Shown: positions 1 to 8,140, counted from the stretch's first letter. The stretch: 64,000 nucleotides of DNA from Brevibacillus brevis (GCF_031583145.1 NZ_CP134050.1:1822501-1886500), one strand, 5' to 3'. Notes: generated by a model from the letters alone, not told the origin. Made by a program: numbers and translations.

Positions 1-1463
1 CGCCTGCGGAAAGTCCAAAAGCAGGGGGCACGCTGATCGTAGCTCGCAAGGCGGATGCCAACAATCTCGACCCGCACTTCATTTCCAACATTCCATCCGC
101 GAACTACATTTACGGCAAAGTATATGAAAGCCTGGTGGCTCGCGACAAAAACTCGGAGTACAAGCCTGCTCTGGCGACGGAGTGGAAGCAGGTGGACGAC
201 CTGACGTGGGAGTTCAAGCTGCGGTCGGCGGTCACTTTCCACGACGGAGCTCCGTTCAATGCCGAAGCGGTAAAAAAGACGTTCGACCGGGTGCTGGACC
301 CGAAAGTCGCTTCGCCACGAGCTTCCAACTTTTCCATGATCAAGGAAATCAAAGTGGTGGATGAACAAACCGTGCAATTTGTCCTGGAATATCCGTTCAC
401 TCCGCTTCTTTCCATCCTGGCGAGCTCCGAGGGCAGCATCCTGAGCCCGAAAGCGATCAGCGAGCATGCGGACACGCTTTCCAAGCAGCCAGTCGGAACC
501 GGGCCGTTCAAATTTGAATCGTGGACACCGGGCCAGGAAATGACACTGGTGAAAAACGACAGCTACTGGGGAGAAAAGCCGAAGGTAGACAAGGTCGTCT
601 ACAAGGTCGTACCGGAAGACACGACCCGCATCGCGATGGTGGAAGCGGGAGAAGCCCATATCGCCGACCAGCTCCCGGTTACGGAGGTCGAACGCGCCCA
701 ATCGTCTCCGAACATGACGATGGTTCGCGCGGAGGGCTTGGGTGTCGAGTACATCGGGTTCAATGTGACCAAAAAGCCGTTCGACGATGTCCGTGTCCGC
801 CAGGCGGTCGCCCATGCCATCGAAAAGGAAGCCATCGTCAAAGGCGTGTACAACAACGTAGGCACGGAAGCCGTGTCCGCCATGTCTTCCAAAGTCATCG
901 GCTACAATCCCGATCTGAAGGACTACGCGTACGATGTGAACGAAGCGCGCAAACTGCTCAGCGATGCGGGCTATCCGAACGGCTTCAAGACGACCATCGT
1001 AACCGATGACCGCAAAGAGCGGATGAACGTCGCTGAAGTCATTCAGTCCCAGCTGAAAGGAATCGGGATCGACGTGGACATCAAAGTGATGGAGTACGGG
1101 GCTTATCTCGAATACACCGACAAAGGCGAGCACGACATGTTCATCGGGGGCTGGGGCAATGCGACCGGGGACGGCGACTACAACCAGTACAATGTCTTCC
1201 ATAGTTCGTCCAAAGGAAGCGCCGGCAACCTCGCGTTTTACAACAACCCTGAAGTGGATCAGCTGATTGAGCAGGGGCGTCGCGAAAAAGACGCGAAAAA
1301 GCGCAACGAGATCTACGCCAAGCTGCAGGAAATCGAACTGAACGACGCGCCGGTCATTCCGATCCGCACGATTGATCACGTGTCGGTGACATCCAAGGAT
1401 GTGCGCGGCTTCTGGCTGAATCCGGTAGGGTATTTGATGTTGGACGATGTCACGATTCAATAA
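1..1463 (+). CDS. ABC transporter substrate-binding protein, family 5 (peptide/glutathione type), 5' end missing
   Basis: The reading frame is open from the first base, so the start codon and any lipoprotein signal lie upstream. About 486 residues are visible. The opening GGTLIVARKADANNLDPH is the usual N-terminal strand of the mature DppA/OppA/GsiB fold. Further typical stretches are TFHDGAPFNAEAVKKTFDRV, GTGPFKFESWTPGQEMTL and FNVTKKPFDDVRVRQAV. Such proteins capture peptides or similar small solutes outside the cell and pass them to an ABC permease. The substrate cannot be read from sequence. It is the last gene of its unit: a strong terminator follows 14 bases after the stop. The rest of the transporter is presumably upstream. 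Confidence 0.9.
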   Translation, partial: PAESPKAGGTLIVARKADANNLDPHFISNIPSANYIYGKVYESLVARDKNSEYKPALATEWKQVDDLTWEFKLRSAVTFHDGAPFNAEAVKKTFDRVLDPKVASPRASNFSMIKEIKVVDEQTVQFVLEYPFTPLLSILASSEGSILSPKAISEHADTLSKQPVGTGPFKFESWTPGQEMTLVKNDSYWGEKPKVDKVVYKVVPEDTTRIAMVEAGEAHIADQLPVTEVERAQSSPNMTMVRAEGLGVEYIGFNVTKKPFDDVRVRQAVAHAIEKEAIVKGVYNNVGTEAVSAMSSKVIGYNPDLKDYAYDVNEARKLLSDAGYPNGFKTTIVTDDRKERMNVAEVIQSQLKGIGIDVDIKVMEYGAYLEYTDKGEHDMFIGGWGNATGDGDYNQYNVFHSSSKGSAGNLAFYNNPEVDQLIEQGRREKDAKKRNEIYAKLQEIELNDAPVIPIRTIDHVSVTSKDVRGFWLNPVGYLMLDDVTIQ

Positions 1464-1476
1464 GCATAGGGGAAAG

Positions 1477-1507
1477 CGGGGATGGCCCAAAGCCATCCTC
1501 GTTTTCG
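1477..1507 (+). terminator. Rho-independent terminator of the ABC binding-protein gene
   Basis: A 10-bp stem (1477-1486 with 1492-1501, one G-T wobble) encloses the loop CCAAA and is followed by TTTTCGT. Confidence 0.75.
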
Positions 1508-1624
1508 TCTGAAGGATGGCTTCTCGCAGGTCGGCAGAATGCCGGCGATCGTAATGTATATGGACGCAGGAGGAAAAAAATCCCACGATCGGATAAAGGA
1601 AGACTGTTTCGGATGGAAGAAATA

Positions 1625-1633
1625 TGTTATATT
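1625..1633 (+). promoter_or_regulatory. Extended -10 promoter of the LysE-type gene
   Basis: TGT directly precedes TATATT, giving an extended -10 element. No good -35 box is seen. The expected start near 1640 leaves a short leader carrying the GAGGGGGAT ribosome site used by the gene at 1667. Confidence 0.4.
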
Positions 1634-1666
1634 TTCTGACATGAAGGTAACTGAGGGGGATTTCAT

Positions 1667-2302
1667 GTGAGCTGGTTTCTTTCCGGTTTTTTTCTCTCGC
1701 TTTCTCTTTGTCTGGACCTAGGGATCGTCAATGTCGCGATTCTACGCGCAGGCGTCGCAAGGGGGCTGCTCCCGTCCTTTCTGATCGGGGTCGGTTCCAG
1801 CATCGGCGACCTGGTCTACGCATTGCTTTCCATGGCAGGGATCTCTCTTCTCCTAGAAAACAGGATCATCCGCTGGGTGCTGTGGCTCGGAGGGACAGTG
1901 GTTCTTTTGTACATGACGTGGAACATGCTGAAGGAATTCCGCAAGCCGAAAACAATCGAGCTTCAAGAGGAAGAGGAGCAGGTTGGCACCCGCAATTGGA
2001 AGGATTTCTCCTCGGGACTTGGCCTTGCCTTGGCTTCGCCATCCGCGATTCTCTGGTTCGCTACGATCGGCGGCAGCGTCATCGCTTCGTCCGGCGCCGA
2101 GTCTTCCGCAGCGCTGCTCATGTTTTTTGGCGGCTTTTTTTCGGCGTCCATCGCCTGGTCGCTGTTCATGGCGGGCGTTTCCAGCCAGGGCGGAAAGTGG
2201 CTGGGACAGCGCCTCGTGCGCGGCTTCTCGTTCGTATCGGCGCTGCTCTTCCTCTACTTCGCCGGGAAAGTGTTCGTGGACGGCTACTATACGCTGTTGT
2301 AG
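1667..2302 (+). CDS. LysE family amino-acid/metabolite exporter
   Basis: A 211-residue hydrophobic protein with about six membrane segments, the size of LysE/RhtB exporters. Family features are the N-terminal LGIVNVAILRAGVARGLLPS segment, a charged middle loop (about residues 85-105) and a second hydrophobic half with ALASPSAILWFATIGGS. These proteins export amino acids or similar small molecules using the proton gradient; the substrate is unknown. The start is GTG at 1667, preceded by GAGGGGGAT at good spacing. The gene stands alone after the terminator at 1477-1507. Confidence 0.85.
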   Translation: MSWFLSGFFLSLSLCLDLGIVNVAILRAGVARGLLPSFLIGVGSSIGDLVYALLSMAGISLLLENRIIRWVLWLGGTVVLLYMTWNMLKEFRKPKTIELQEEEEQVGTRNWKDFSSGLGLALASPSAILWFATIGGSVIASSGAESSAALLMFFGGFFSASIAWSLFMAGVSSQGGKWLGQRLVRGFSFVSALLFLYFAGKVFVDGYYTLL

Positions 2303-2348
2303 CCAACGGGCTCGATCGCTGGTAAGGTAAGAGGAGGATAGAGAGAGA

Positions 2349-2384
2349 GGGATAGAGACAGGGATAGAGACAGGGATAAAGACG
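2349..2384 (+). repeat. Three tandem 12-bp repeats in the leader of the Nudix gene
   Basis: GGGATAGAGACA occurs at 2349-2360 and 2361-2372, and again with two changes at 2373-2384. The purine-only tract flows into the GAGGAGGG ribosome site just before the start at 2400. It could be slippage-prone or could offer extra ribosome-binding surface; function unknown. Confidence 0.8.
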
Positions 2385-2399
2385 AGGAGGGAGAAGGGC

Positions 2400-3035
2400 A
2401 TGCGCGAAGAGATGCTCGACATCATTGACGAAGAAACAGGGGCCCCGATCGGAGTGGCCGCCCGAGGGGAAGTGCACCGACTGGGGCATTGGCATCAAAC
2501 CTTCCACTGCTGGATATACACGGTGAGAGAAGGCGGGATCGAGCTGTTGTTTCAGAAGCGCCACCCCGAAAAGGATACGTGCCCCAATCTGCTGGACATT
2601 ACCTCCGCCGGACATCTGGCAGCGGCCGAGGGGCCCGCTGACGGTGTGCGTGAGCTGGAGGAGGAGCTGGGAATCAAGATTCCGTTCGCTGCGCTCCAAT
2701 CGGTCGGTGTCATCAAGGATGTGATGGTCTCTCCCGGCATCTGCGACAAGGAGCTGTGCCATGTATACGCCTGCGCTTCCGACAGGCCGCTGCACGACTA
2801 CCGGCTGCAGCCCGAAGAAGTGACGGGGCTCTTTTGGGTGCGGCTGGACGAGCTCGAACGGCTGTTTGCGGGGGAGCTTTCCCGGATCACGGCAGAGGGC
2901 TTTCTGTCCGAGGCCGACGGAACGAAGAAGGACGTCGTGCTCGAAGTGGCCCAGGCTGCCTTCGTCCCGCATGAGTCGCATTACTACCGGCGCGTTTTTG
3001 CCGCCGTGCGCAGACTCGCCTCTGGTTCGGCATAA
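2400..3035 (+). CDS. Nudix hydrolase, YfcD/isopentenyl-diphosphate-isomerase-like branch
   Basis: A 211-residue protein with a Nudix box in the first half: G(HLAAA)E followed by RELEEELGI, the metal-binding helix. Only six residues separate the box glutamate from RE, where the family pattern has seven, so the loop is one residue short. The N-terminal part (DEETGAPIGVAARGEVHRLG) and the DKELCHVY region resemble the YfcD branch. Known Nudix enzymes hydrolyse nucleoside diphosphates linked to another group; the substrate here is unknown. ATG at 2400 is supported by GAGGAGGG about eight bases upstream. A terminator follows the gene. Confidence 0.88.
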   Translation: MREEMLDIIDEETGAPIGVAARGEVHRLGHWHQTFHCWIYTVREGGIELLFQKRHPEKDTCPNLLDITSAGHLAAAEGPADGVRELEEELGIKIPFAALQSVGVIKDVMVSPGICDKELCHVYACASDRPLHDYRLQPEEVTGLFWVRLDELERLFAGELSRITAEGFLSEADGTKKDVVLEVAQAAFVPHESHYYRRVFAAVRRLASGSA

Positions 3036-3057
3036 ACAAATAGGCTTGTTCGCGATA

Positions 3058-3092
3058 CCTGTTCCGGCTTCACGGGGCAGGCATTTTTGTTT
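3058..3092 (+). terminator. Terminator of the Nudix gene
   Basis: A nine-bp stem (3058-3066 with 3073-3081, two G-T wobbles) with loop GCTTCA, then a T-rich run beginning at 3084. Confidence 0.65.
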
Positions 3093-3133
3093 GCGAAGCA
3101 GCAGATTTTCAATATTATGGGAAGGGCGTTCTG

Positions 3134-3142
3134 TGCTATACT
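3134..3142 (+). promoter_or_regulatory. Extended -10 promoter of the DHA2 exporter
   Basis: TGC followed by TATACT forms an extended -10 element about 55 bases before the start codon at 3197. The matching -35 region is AT-rich but weak. Confidence 0.45.
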
Positions 3143-3196
3143 GTAACAATGCTTTTCTAGATAGAGACGTTTTTGGTAGGTAGAGAGGAGATTGCA

Positions 3197-4639
3197 ATGA
3201 GGGCAAAAATCATGATGGCGCTGATGCTTTCGACGTTCCTGGCCGCAATGGAAGGAACGATCGTCAGTACGGCAGTGCCCCGCATCACCAGCGATTTGTC
3301 TGGATTCGAGCAGGTTAGTTGGGTGTACGCGATCTACATGCTGGCGACAGCTGTTTCGGCACCCATTTACGGAAAGCTGGCCGATCTGTTCGGCAGAAAA
3401 AACGTGATGATGGCGGGCATCGGCATTTTTCTCGCAGGTTCTACGCTCTGTGGACTTGCGACGTCGATGGGGCAGTTGATCGTCTTCCGTGCGCTGCAAG
3501 GCTTGGGAGCGGGATCGGTCATGCCCATCACGATGACGATTATCGGAGACTTGTATAACGATCAGTCTTCACGGGCAAAAGCCCAGGGCTGGATCAGCGC
3601 CGTCTGGGGGTTGTCCGGCGTGGCGGGTCCGCTGGTTGGAGGCTTTTTGGTTGATACACTCACTTGGCGGTACATCTTCTTTCTGAATTTGCCGTTCGGC
3701 CTTTTGTCGTTTTTCATGCTGGTCCTGTCTTACAAGGAAAAGCTGGGGAGCAAGACCAAGCGCCATATCGACTACCAGGGGGCGCTCGTATTTAGCGTCG
3801 GGACGATTGCGCTGCTGTACGCGCTCTTGACGGGAAGCCAAAACCAGTCGTGGCTCAGTCCGACGACCGTATCCTTGATCGTGTTCAGCCTGGTCACCTA
3901 TCTGGCTTTTCTCTCCGTCGAAAGAAAGTCGCCGGAGCCGCTGATACCGCTCACGCTCTTTACGAACCGCAACGTCACATTGATCAATCTGCTGACGCTG
4001 CTGGTCAATGCGATCGTCATCAGCCTGGTCGTTTACCTGCCCATCTGGAGCCAGGGCGTGCTAGGAGAAAGCGCAACAATGGCTGGATTCGTGCTTACGC
4101 CGATGTCCGTCTGCTGGACGCTCGGAGCCGTCGTGTCAGGCAACCTGCTGGGAAGGCTGCGGGCCGAACAGTTGATCACAGCAGGCACGGCTGTGCTTTC
4201 GGTCGCATCCCTGCTGTTGTTCCTGCTTTCCCCCCAATCGCCAGGCTTCCTGATTTACGTGGCGGTAGGCTTGATCGGCTTGGGCATGGGACTCATCAGT
4301 CCGATCGTCATGGTCAAGATTCAGGCGTCCGTCCCGGTGGACAAACGGGGGACGGCCGTTGCTTTAAATACCTTCACGGGTACGTTCAGCCAGACCTTTG
4401 GAGCAGCGGTGTTCGGCATGTTCTTCAACATGGTGACCGTAGCGAGCGGATTGTCCAATCTGGGCTCTTCCTTCGAGCACGGCGCGGCTGTACAGGGGCA
4501 GCTCGAACAGGCTCGTGACGTACTTGCTTCGGGCGTGCACGCGGTGTTTACGGGCACGCTGGTCGTGGCGGCAGGCAGCCTGGCTCTCGCTTTGCTGATC
4601 GCGCGCGGACAGCGGGAGCGGTTGCGCGAAAACGGATAG
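3197..4639 (+). CDS. MFS multidrug exporter, DHA2 (EmrB/QacA) family
   Basis: A 480-residue membrane protein of the size expected for a 14-segment DHA2 exporter. Recognisable motifs are LAAMEGTIVSTAVPRI in the first segment (family motif D1 region), the GKLADLFGRKNVM loop between segments 2 and 3 (motif A), and GLSGVAGPLVGGFL (motif C, antiporter signature). Such pumps expel drugs or other lipophilic compounds in exchange for protons. ATG at 3197 is preferred because AGAGGAG lies six bases upstream; a TTG at 3173 has no ribosome site. It has its own promoter and a terminator directly after the stop. Confidence 0.9.
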   Translation: MRAKIMMALMLSTFLAAMEGTIVSTAVPRITSDLSGFEQVSWVYAIYMLATAVSAPIYGKLADLFGRKNVMMAGIGIFLAGSTLCGLATSMGQLIVFRALQGLGAGSVMPITMTIIGDLYNDQSSRAKAQGWISAVWGLSGVAGPLVGGFLVDTLTWRYIFFLNLPFGLLSFFMLVLSYKEKLGSKTKRHIDYQGALVFSVGTIALLYALLTGSQNQSWLSPTTVSLIVFSLVTYLAFLSVERKSPEPLIPLTLFTNRNVTLINLLTLLVNAIVISLVVYLPIWSQGVLGESATMAGFVLTPMSVCWTLGAVVSGNLLGRLRAEQLITAGTAVLSVASLLLFLLSPQSPGFLIYVAVGLIGLGMGLISPIVMVKIQASVPVDKRGTAVALNTFTGTFSQTFGAAVFGMFFNMVTVASGLSNLGSSFEHGAAVQGQLEQARDVLASGVHAVFTGTLVVAAGSLALALLIARGQRERLRENG

Positions 4640-4642
4640 GAA

Positions 4643-4671
4643 GGCGTCGGCCATCATGCCGGCGTCTTTTT
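4643..4671 (+). terminator. Terminator of the DHA2 exporter
   Basis: A nine-bp stem (4643-4651 with 4658-4666, two wobbles), loop CATCAT, then five T. Confidence 0.8.
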
Positions 4672-4695
4672 GCGCAGATGGGCTTTTTCTAGGGG

Positions 4696-4725
4696 TTGCC
4701 GAATCGCCCAAATATTGGGTACTAT
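4696..4725 (+). promoter_or_regulatory. Possible SigA promoter of the Eis-like acetyltransferase
   Basis: TTGCCG (4696-4701), an 18-bp spacer and TACTAT (4720-4725). The gene begins at 4775. Confidence 0.4.
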
Positions 4726-4774
4726 TTTCCTGATGGCGATGTCCACAATACGACGGATAGGGGTGCAGGGGACG

Positions 4775-6025
4775 ATGGAAGAAATTCGGCCGATTTCACT
4801 TGAGGATATCCAGGATGTTGTCAACATTACCGCGATGGCGTATCCGGGAAGCAATCTCCTTTCGCCGGAAAACGGGAAAAGGTTTGAAGCGCGTGTGCGG
4901 GAGACGCTGGAGAACGACCAGACGGCCAGCTTTCACGGCCTTTTTCGCGATGGGCGCCTGATCGGCGTCATGAAGTGGTACGACTTCTCGATGAACGTCC
5001 GTGGCAGCATGATGCTCACGGGAGGCATCGGCAGCGTCGCGGTCGATTTGCTTCACAAAAAGGAAAAAGCGGCGAAGGCCATGCTGCAGGGGTTCCTTGC
5101 GACGTACCGCGAGCGCGGGATCAGCCTGGTGTCGCTGTATCCGTTCCGCGTCGATTTCTACAGGAAGATGGGGTTCGGAGCAGGGACCAAGGTCCACCAA
5201 TACCAGATCCTGCCCGCGAGCCTTCCTTTTACGGCAAAAGACAAGGTCGTCTACCTGGGACAAGGGGACCGGGAGCAAATCCTCGCCTGCTATCAACGCA
5301 TCGTAAGACAGACACATGGCATGATCAAAAAAACGGAGCACGAGCTGAAGGCTTTTCTGGAGCAGCCGGAGCAAATCGCCGTCGGGTGCAAAAGGGATGG
5401 CCGCATCACAGGCTACCTGGTATTCCAGTTCCGCCGCTCTCATGAACAGAATAGGCTGCAAAACGACATCGTCGTCAAAGAGTTTTTGTACGAGGACCGT
5501 GAAGCGATGGCACAGCTGCTGTCTTTTTTGCACAGCCAGGCGGATCAGGTGCACCGCATCGAACTGACGACGGCTGATGACGATTTTCACTTGCTGCTCG
5601 CCGATCCGGGCAATGGCACGAACAGACTGCTTCCCAGCGTCTACCATGAGAGTCATGTCTCCGGCGTCGGACTGATGTACCGGGTGATCGATGTTCCGGG
5701 GTTTTTCCATCAATTGTCCGAGCAGCGCTTTGGCAGGGAAAGCTGTCTCTTGCGGCTGAACATCCGCGATTCGTTTTTGCCGGAAAACGAAGGAAGCTGG
5801 CTGGTCGATTTTCGGGAGGGCCGTCCCCATTTGGTGGAGAATGGTCAGGCCGATGTCGAGCTGACGATGGACATCTCGGATTTTTCCTCCCTCGCGATGG
5901 GGGCGGTCAGCCTGCGCAAGCTGCACATGTACGGGCTCGCAGAGGTCGATGAGGAAAAAGCGGTCCCTGTGCTGGACAGACTTTTCGCGGCAACGGAAAA
6001 ACCTCGCAGTACCACCCCGTTTTGA
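4775..6025 (+). CDS. Eis-like GNAT N-acetyltransferase with C-terminal sterol-carrier-like domain
   Basis: A 416-residue protein with the three-part layout of Eis proteins: an N-terminal GNAT domain (IGSVAVDLLHKKEKAAKAML is the acetyl-CoA loop region, then YPFRVDFYRKMGFG), a second GNAT-like domain, and an SCP2-like C-terminal domain (about residues 310-410). Eis homologues acetylate aminoglycosides or protein lysines with acetyl-CoA; the natural acceptor here is unknown. ATG at 4775 follows GCAGGGGAC, and translation in this frame upstream lacks a better start. The stop is followed by a GC-rich hairpin that may end the transcript. Confidence 0.85.
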   Translation: MEEIRPISLEDIQDVVNITAMAYPGSNLLSPENGKRFEARVRETLENDQTASFHGLFRDGRLIGVMKWYDFSMNVRGSMMLTGGIGSVAVDLLHKKEKAAKAMLQGFLATYRERGISLVSLYPFRVDFYRKMGFGAGTKVHQYQILPASLPFTAKDKVVYLGQGDREQILACYQRIVRQTHGMIKKTEHELKAFLEQPEQIAVGCKRDGRITGYLVFQFRRSHEQNRLQNDIVVKEFLYEDREAMAQLLSFLHSQADQVHRIELTTADDDFHLLLADPGNGTNRLLPSVYHESHVSGVGLMYRVIDVPGFFHQLSEQRFGRESCLLRLNIRDSFLPENEGSWLVDFREGRPHLVENGQADVELTMDISDFSSLAMGAVSLRKLHMYGLAEVDEEKAVPVLDRLFAATEKPRSTTPF

Positions 6026-6072
6026 TCAAACAGGAATTGTCACAATATAGACACAAAAGCGGCATCTTTTCT

Positions 6073-6116
6073 GGACCCCCTCCATATCATGGTACAAAAT
6101 GGGAGGGGGTCCTTTT
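6073..6116 (+). promoter_or_regulatory. Perfect 11-bp GC-rich hairpin covering a ribosome-binding site
   Basis: GGACCCCCTCC (6073-6083) pairs exactly with GGAGGGGGTCC (6102-6112), with an 18-base loop and then TTTT. The right arm is the only ribosome site for the small gene starting at 6118. The element could end transcription from the acetyltransferase, hide the ribosome site, or do both. Confidence 0.7.
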
Positions 6117-6117
6117 C

Positions 6118-6291
6118 GTGATCTATTTGACCTTGGTGATCTTTTTCGCCTTCTTGCTGGTTGTCTGGTTTGTGGTCAAACTCCTCTTCCGCCTGGAACG
6201 CCGCGATTCAATCACGTACGACCAGCGTCAGCTGTGGGAACATTATGATGTGAGTAAGCAGGACATGCGTTTTCCGAAGCAGAAAAAATAA
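6118..6291 (+). CDS. Small single-pass membrane protein, unknown function
   Basis: A 57-residue protein that is a hydrophobic helix (about residues 2-25) followed by a charged tail ending FPKQKK. I do not recognise it. The start is GTG at 6118, placed by the GGAGGGGG site eight bases upstream. The frame stays open back to 6022 but no ribosome site is present there. The ribosome site lies inside the right arm of a perfect hairpin, so translation may need that hairpin opened. The tail suggests a cytoplasmic face with the N-terminus outside (inference). Confidence 0.6.
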   Translation: MIYLTLVIFFAFLLVVWFVVKLLFRLERRDSITYDQRQLWEHYDVSKQDMRFPKQKK

Positions 6292-6309
6292 AGGGTGAGG
6301 GAAGCGCCG

Positions 6310-6417
6310 ATGCCGATCATGGGCGCTCTCCTGCCTGGCTTGGCCAGGACGAATGCTTCGGCTGCGTCAGACTTCCGCAGAAGGCTGGCCGTGGTGATTC
6401 CCAAAAAAAGAAGGTGA
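6310..6417 (+). CDS. Possible 35-residue peptide overlapping the next reading frame
   Basis: An ATG at 6310 preceded by GGGTGAGGGAAG opens a 35-codon frame, rich in Ala and Arg, ending ...PKKRR. Its TGA (6415-6417) overlaps a GTG at 6414 in the frame of the PilZ gene. It might be a leader peptide coupled to PilZ translation, or chance. Coding status is uncertain. Confidence 0.25.
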   Translation: MPIMGALLPGLARTNASAASDFRRRLAVVIPKKRR

Positions 6418-6422
6418 GCGAT

Positions 6423-6893
6423 ATGAATGGAGGAACCGAGGGACATCAGCGGGAGTACTTTCGTCTAAAGCTGGATCATCCTCTCTGCGCCGACATGACG
6501 ATCGTGCTCATCAAAGGAAAAACGATGGAAATTGGCAGTGCCAAAGTACTGATCGATGACTTGGGTGCAGGGGGATTGCGCTTCTTTTCCCATTTGAAGA
6601 TGCCGGCAAACGATCAGCTCGTTCTGCAGTTTGATACGGTTCTTTGCGGACAGCCGTTGAAAATGTACGGCCATATTGTGCGGACCCAAGCTTGGGAAGA
6701 ACGCTATTATGAATACGCAGTACGTTTTACGATGGAGGAAGCCCAGCATCTCGAAATCAACCGTCTGGTAAACCGGCTGGCCATCCGATACCGCAATCGG
6801 AAAGAGCTCGGAGACGGACCGTTTTGGCGGGGGGACCCGCGCGCATTTTTAGATCAGCAGGCCGAGCTCTCCATGCAAACCAACCATTCGTAG
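6423..6893 (+). CDS. PilZ domain protein (probable cyclic-di-GMP binder)
   Basis: A 156-residue protein with the PilZ signature in order: an arginine pair in REYFRLKL near the N-terminus, then IDDLGAGGLRF about 35 residues later. The second motif is usually D/N-x-S-x-x-G; here the serine is glycine, a variant that may weaken ligand binding. PilZ proteins bind cyclic di-GMP and change motility or polysaccharide output; the target is unknown. ATG at 6423 is chosen because AGAAGGTGA lies six bases upstream; the GTG at 6414 has no spacing. A strong terminator follows. Confidence 0.8.
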   Translation: MNGGTEGHQREYFRLKLDHPLCADMTIVLIKGKTMEIGSAKVLIDDLGAGGLRFFSHLKMPANDQLVLQFDTVLCGQPLKMYGHIVRTQAWEERYYEYAVRFTMEEAQHLEINRLVNRLAIRYRNRKELGDGPFWRGDPRAFLDQQAELSMQTNHS

Positions 6894-6899
6894 ACAATC

Positions 6900-6943
6900 A
6901 GCTCCTGCGTCGGGCACGAAATCCCGACGAGGAGCTTTTTTGT
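6900..6943 (+). terminator. Terminator of the PilZ gene
   Basis: A 14-bp stem with one bulged G (6900-6914 with 6923-6936), loop CACGAAAT, then a run of T. Confidence 0.88.
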
Positions 6944-6972
6944 TTGACAGTAATTAAACGAAATGATAAATT
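6944..6972 (+). promoter_or_regulatory. SigA promoter of the DUF2087/GIY-YIG-like gene
   Basis: Consensus TTGACA (6944-6949), a 17-bp spacer and TAAATT (6967-6972) with an upstream TGA that makes an extended -10. It begins inside the T-tract of the preceding terminator. Confidence 0.7.
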
Positions 6973-7012
6973 GTCTACTATAAAACAAACAAAAGAAAGT
7001 AGTGTTTGGAAA

Positions 7013-8140
7013 GTGGCGCTAACTGAACAGTTTTGGGAAGCTTCCATGGAGGAATGGAAGGCGGGGTACCAGGAACGGAAACACGACTACTTCTGCTTGC
7101 TTTGCGGCGAAACCGTCGAGAAGGGGATCATCTACCCGGTTGGAGAACGCTTGTACGAAGCGGCGAGGTACATGGCGCACCACATCGAGGAAGTGCACGG
7201 CTCGGTTTTTGACTACGTAAGCCGGCTGGATAAGCGGATCACCGGCCTGTCCGATCATCAAAACAGCTTGATGCGCCTGTTTTACCGCGGTTTGAGCGAC
7301 CAGGAGGTGCAAAAGGAGCTGGGGATCGGGAGCGCATCCACGATCCGCAATCACCGCTTTGCCCTGAAAGAGAAGGAAAGGCAAGCGAAAGTGTTTCTGT
7401 TGATGATGGAGCTGCTGAAAGAGACGGGCAAAAAAGCGGCTCATGGGAATGCGGCTCCGGGCAAAAAACAGGAGCGGCAGACGCCATTCACCGAGGCGGA
7501 GCAAGCAGAAGCCATGCGAAAGTACTTTCCGGAAGGCGAGTTTGGCCCTTTGGCCGCATTCCCGCGCAAGCAGAAACAGCGGCTGGTGGTGCTTGGTGAA
7601 ATCGCCAAGCGGTTTGATCCGGGTAGAACCTACACGGAAAAGGAAGTCAATGCCATTCTCGAAGCCATCTATGATGATTACGTCACGGTGCGGCGATACT
7701 TGGTTGATTACTCGTTTCTGGGCCGGAAGCCGGATGGAAGCCAGTACTGGGTGATAAACAAAGGAGAGGAGCAAGAGACCCCGATGAATCGAAAACAAGA
7801 ACTGAAGCAGATGTACAAGGAAGCGAAAACGGAGGCGGGAGTCTACCAAATTCGCAACACGGTCAATGGAAAAGTGTGGATCGACGGGACGATCAACCTG
7901 AAGACGATGAACGGGAAGCAGTTCATGCTCAAGCACGGTTCCCATCCGAGCAAAGCGCTGCAAAAAGAGTGGAACGAATACGGAGAAGAGGCATTCGCAT
8001 TCGAGGTGCTGGAAGTGCTGGAGCAAAAAAGCGATCCGTATTTCGACGCTGCAGACGCTCTGGAAAAGCTGGAAGAAAAGTGGCTGAACAAGCTCCAGCC
8101 TTACGGAGAGCAAGGCTACAACGAGAGGAAGAAGCGGTGA
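7013..8140 (+). CDS. DUF2087 protein with N-terminal zinc-finger/HTH region and a degenerate GIY-YIG-like C-terminus
   Basis: A 375-residue composite protein. Residues about 20-65 have a C-x2-C ... H-H-x4-H pattern that could bind zinc. About 75-120 resemble a LuxR-type helix-turn-helix (GLSDQEVQKELGIGSASTI). About 160-245 form a DUF2087 domain ending YLVDYSFLGRKPDGSQYWVI. The C-terminal 110 residues look like a GIY-YIG fold: GVYQIRNTVNGKVW then EWNEYGEEAFAFEVLE. The usual YIG and following arginine are not conserved, so nuclease activity is doubtful. GTG at 7013 is my choice; ATG at 7046 is an alternative. Function unknown; nucleic-acid binding is an inference. Confidence 0.75.
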   Translation: MALTEQFWEASMEEWKAGYQERKHDYFCLLCGETVEKGIIYPVGERLYEAARYMAHHIEEVHGSVFDYVSRLDKRITGLSDHQNSLMRLFYRGLSDQEVQKELGIGSASTIRNHRFALKEKERQAKVFLLMMELLKETGKKAAHGNAAPGKKQERQTPFTEAEQAEAMRKYFPEGEFGPLAAFPRKQKQRLVVLGEIAKRFDPGRTYTEKEVNAILEAIYDDYVTVRRYLVDYSFLGRKPDGSQYWVINKGEEQETPMNRKQELKQMYKEAKTEAGVYQIRNTVNGKVWIDGTINLKTMNGKQFMLKHGSHPSKALQKEWNEYGEEAFAFEVLEVLEQKSDPYFDAADALEKLEEKWLNKLQPYGEQGYNERKKR

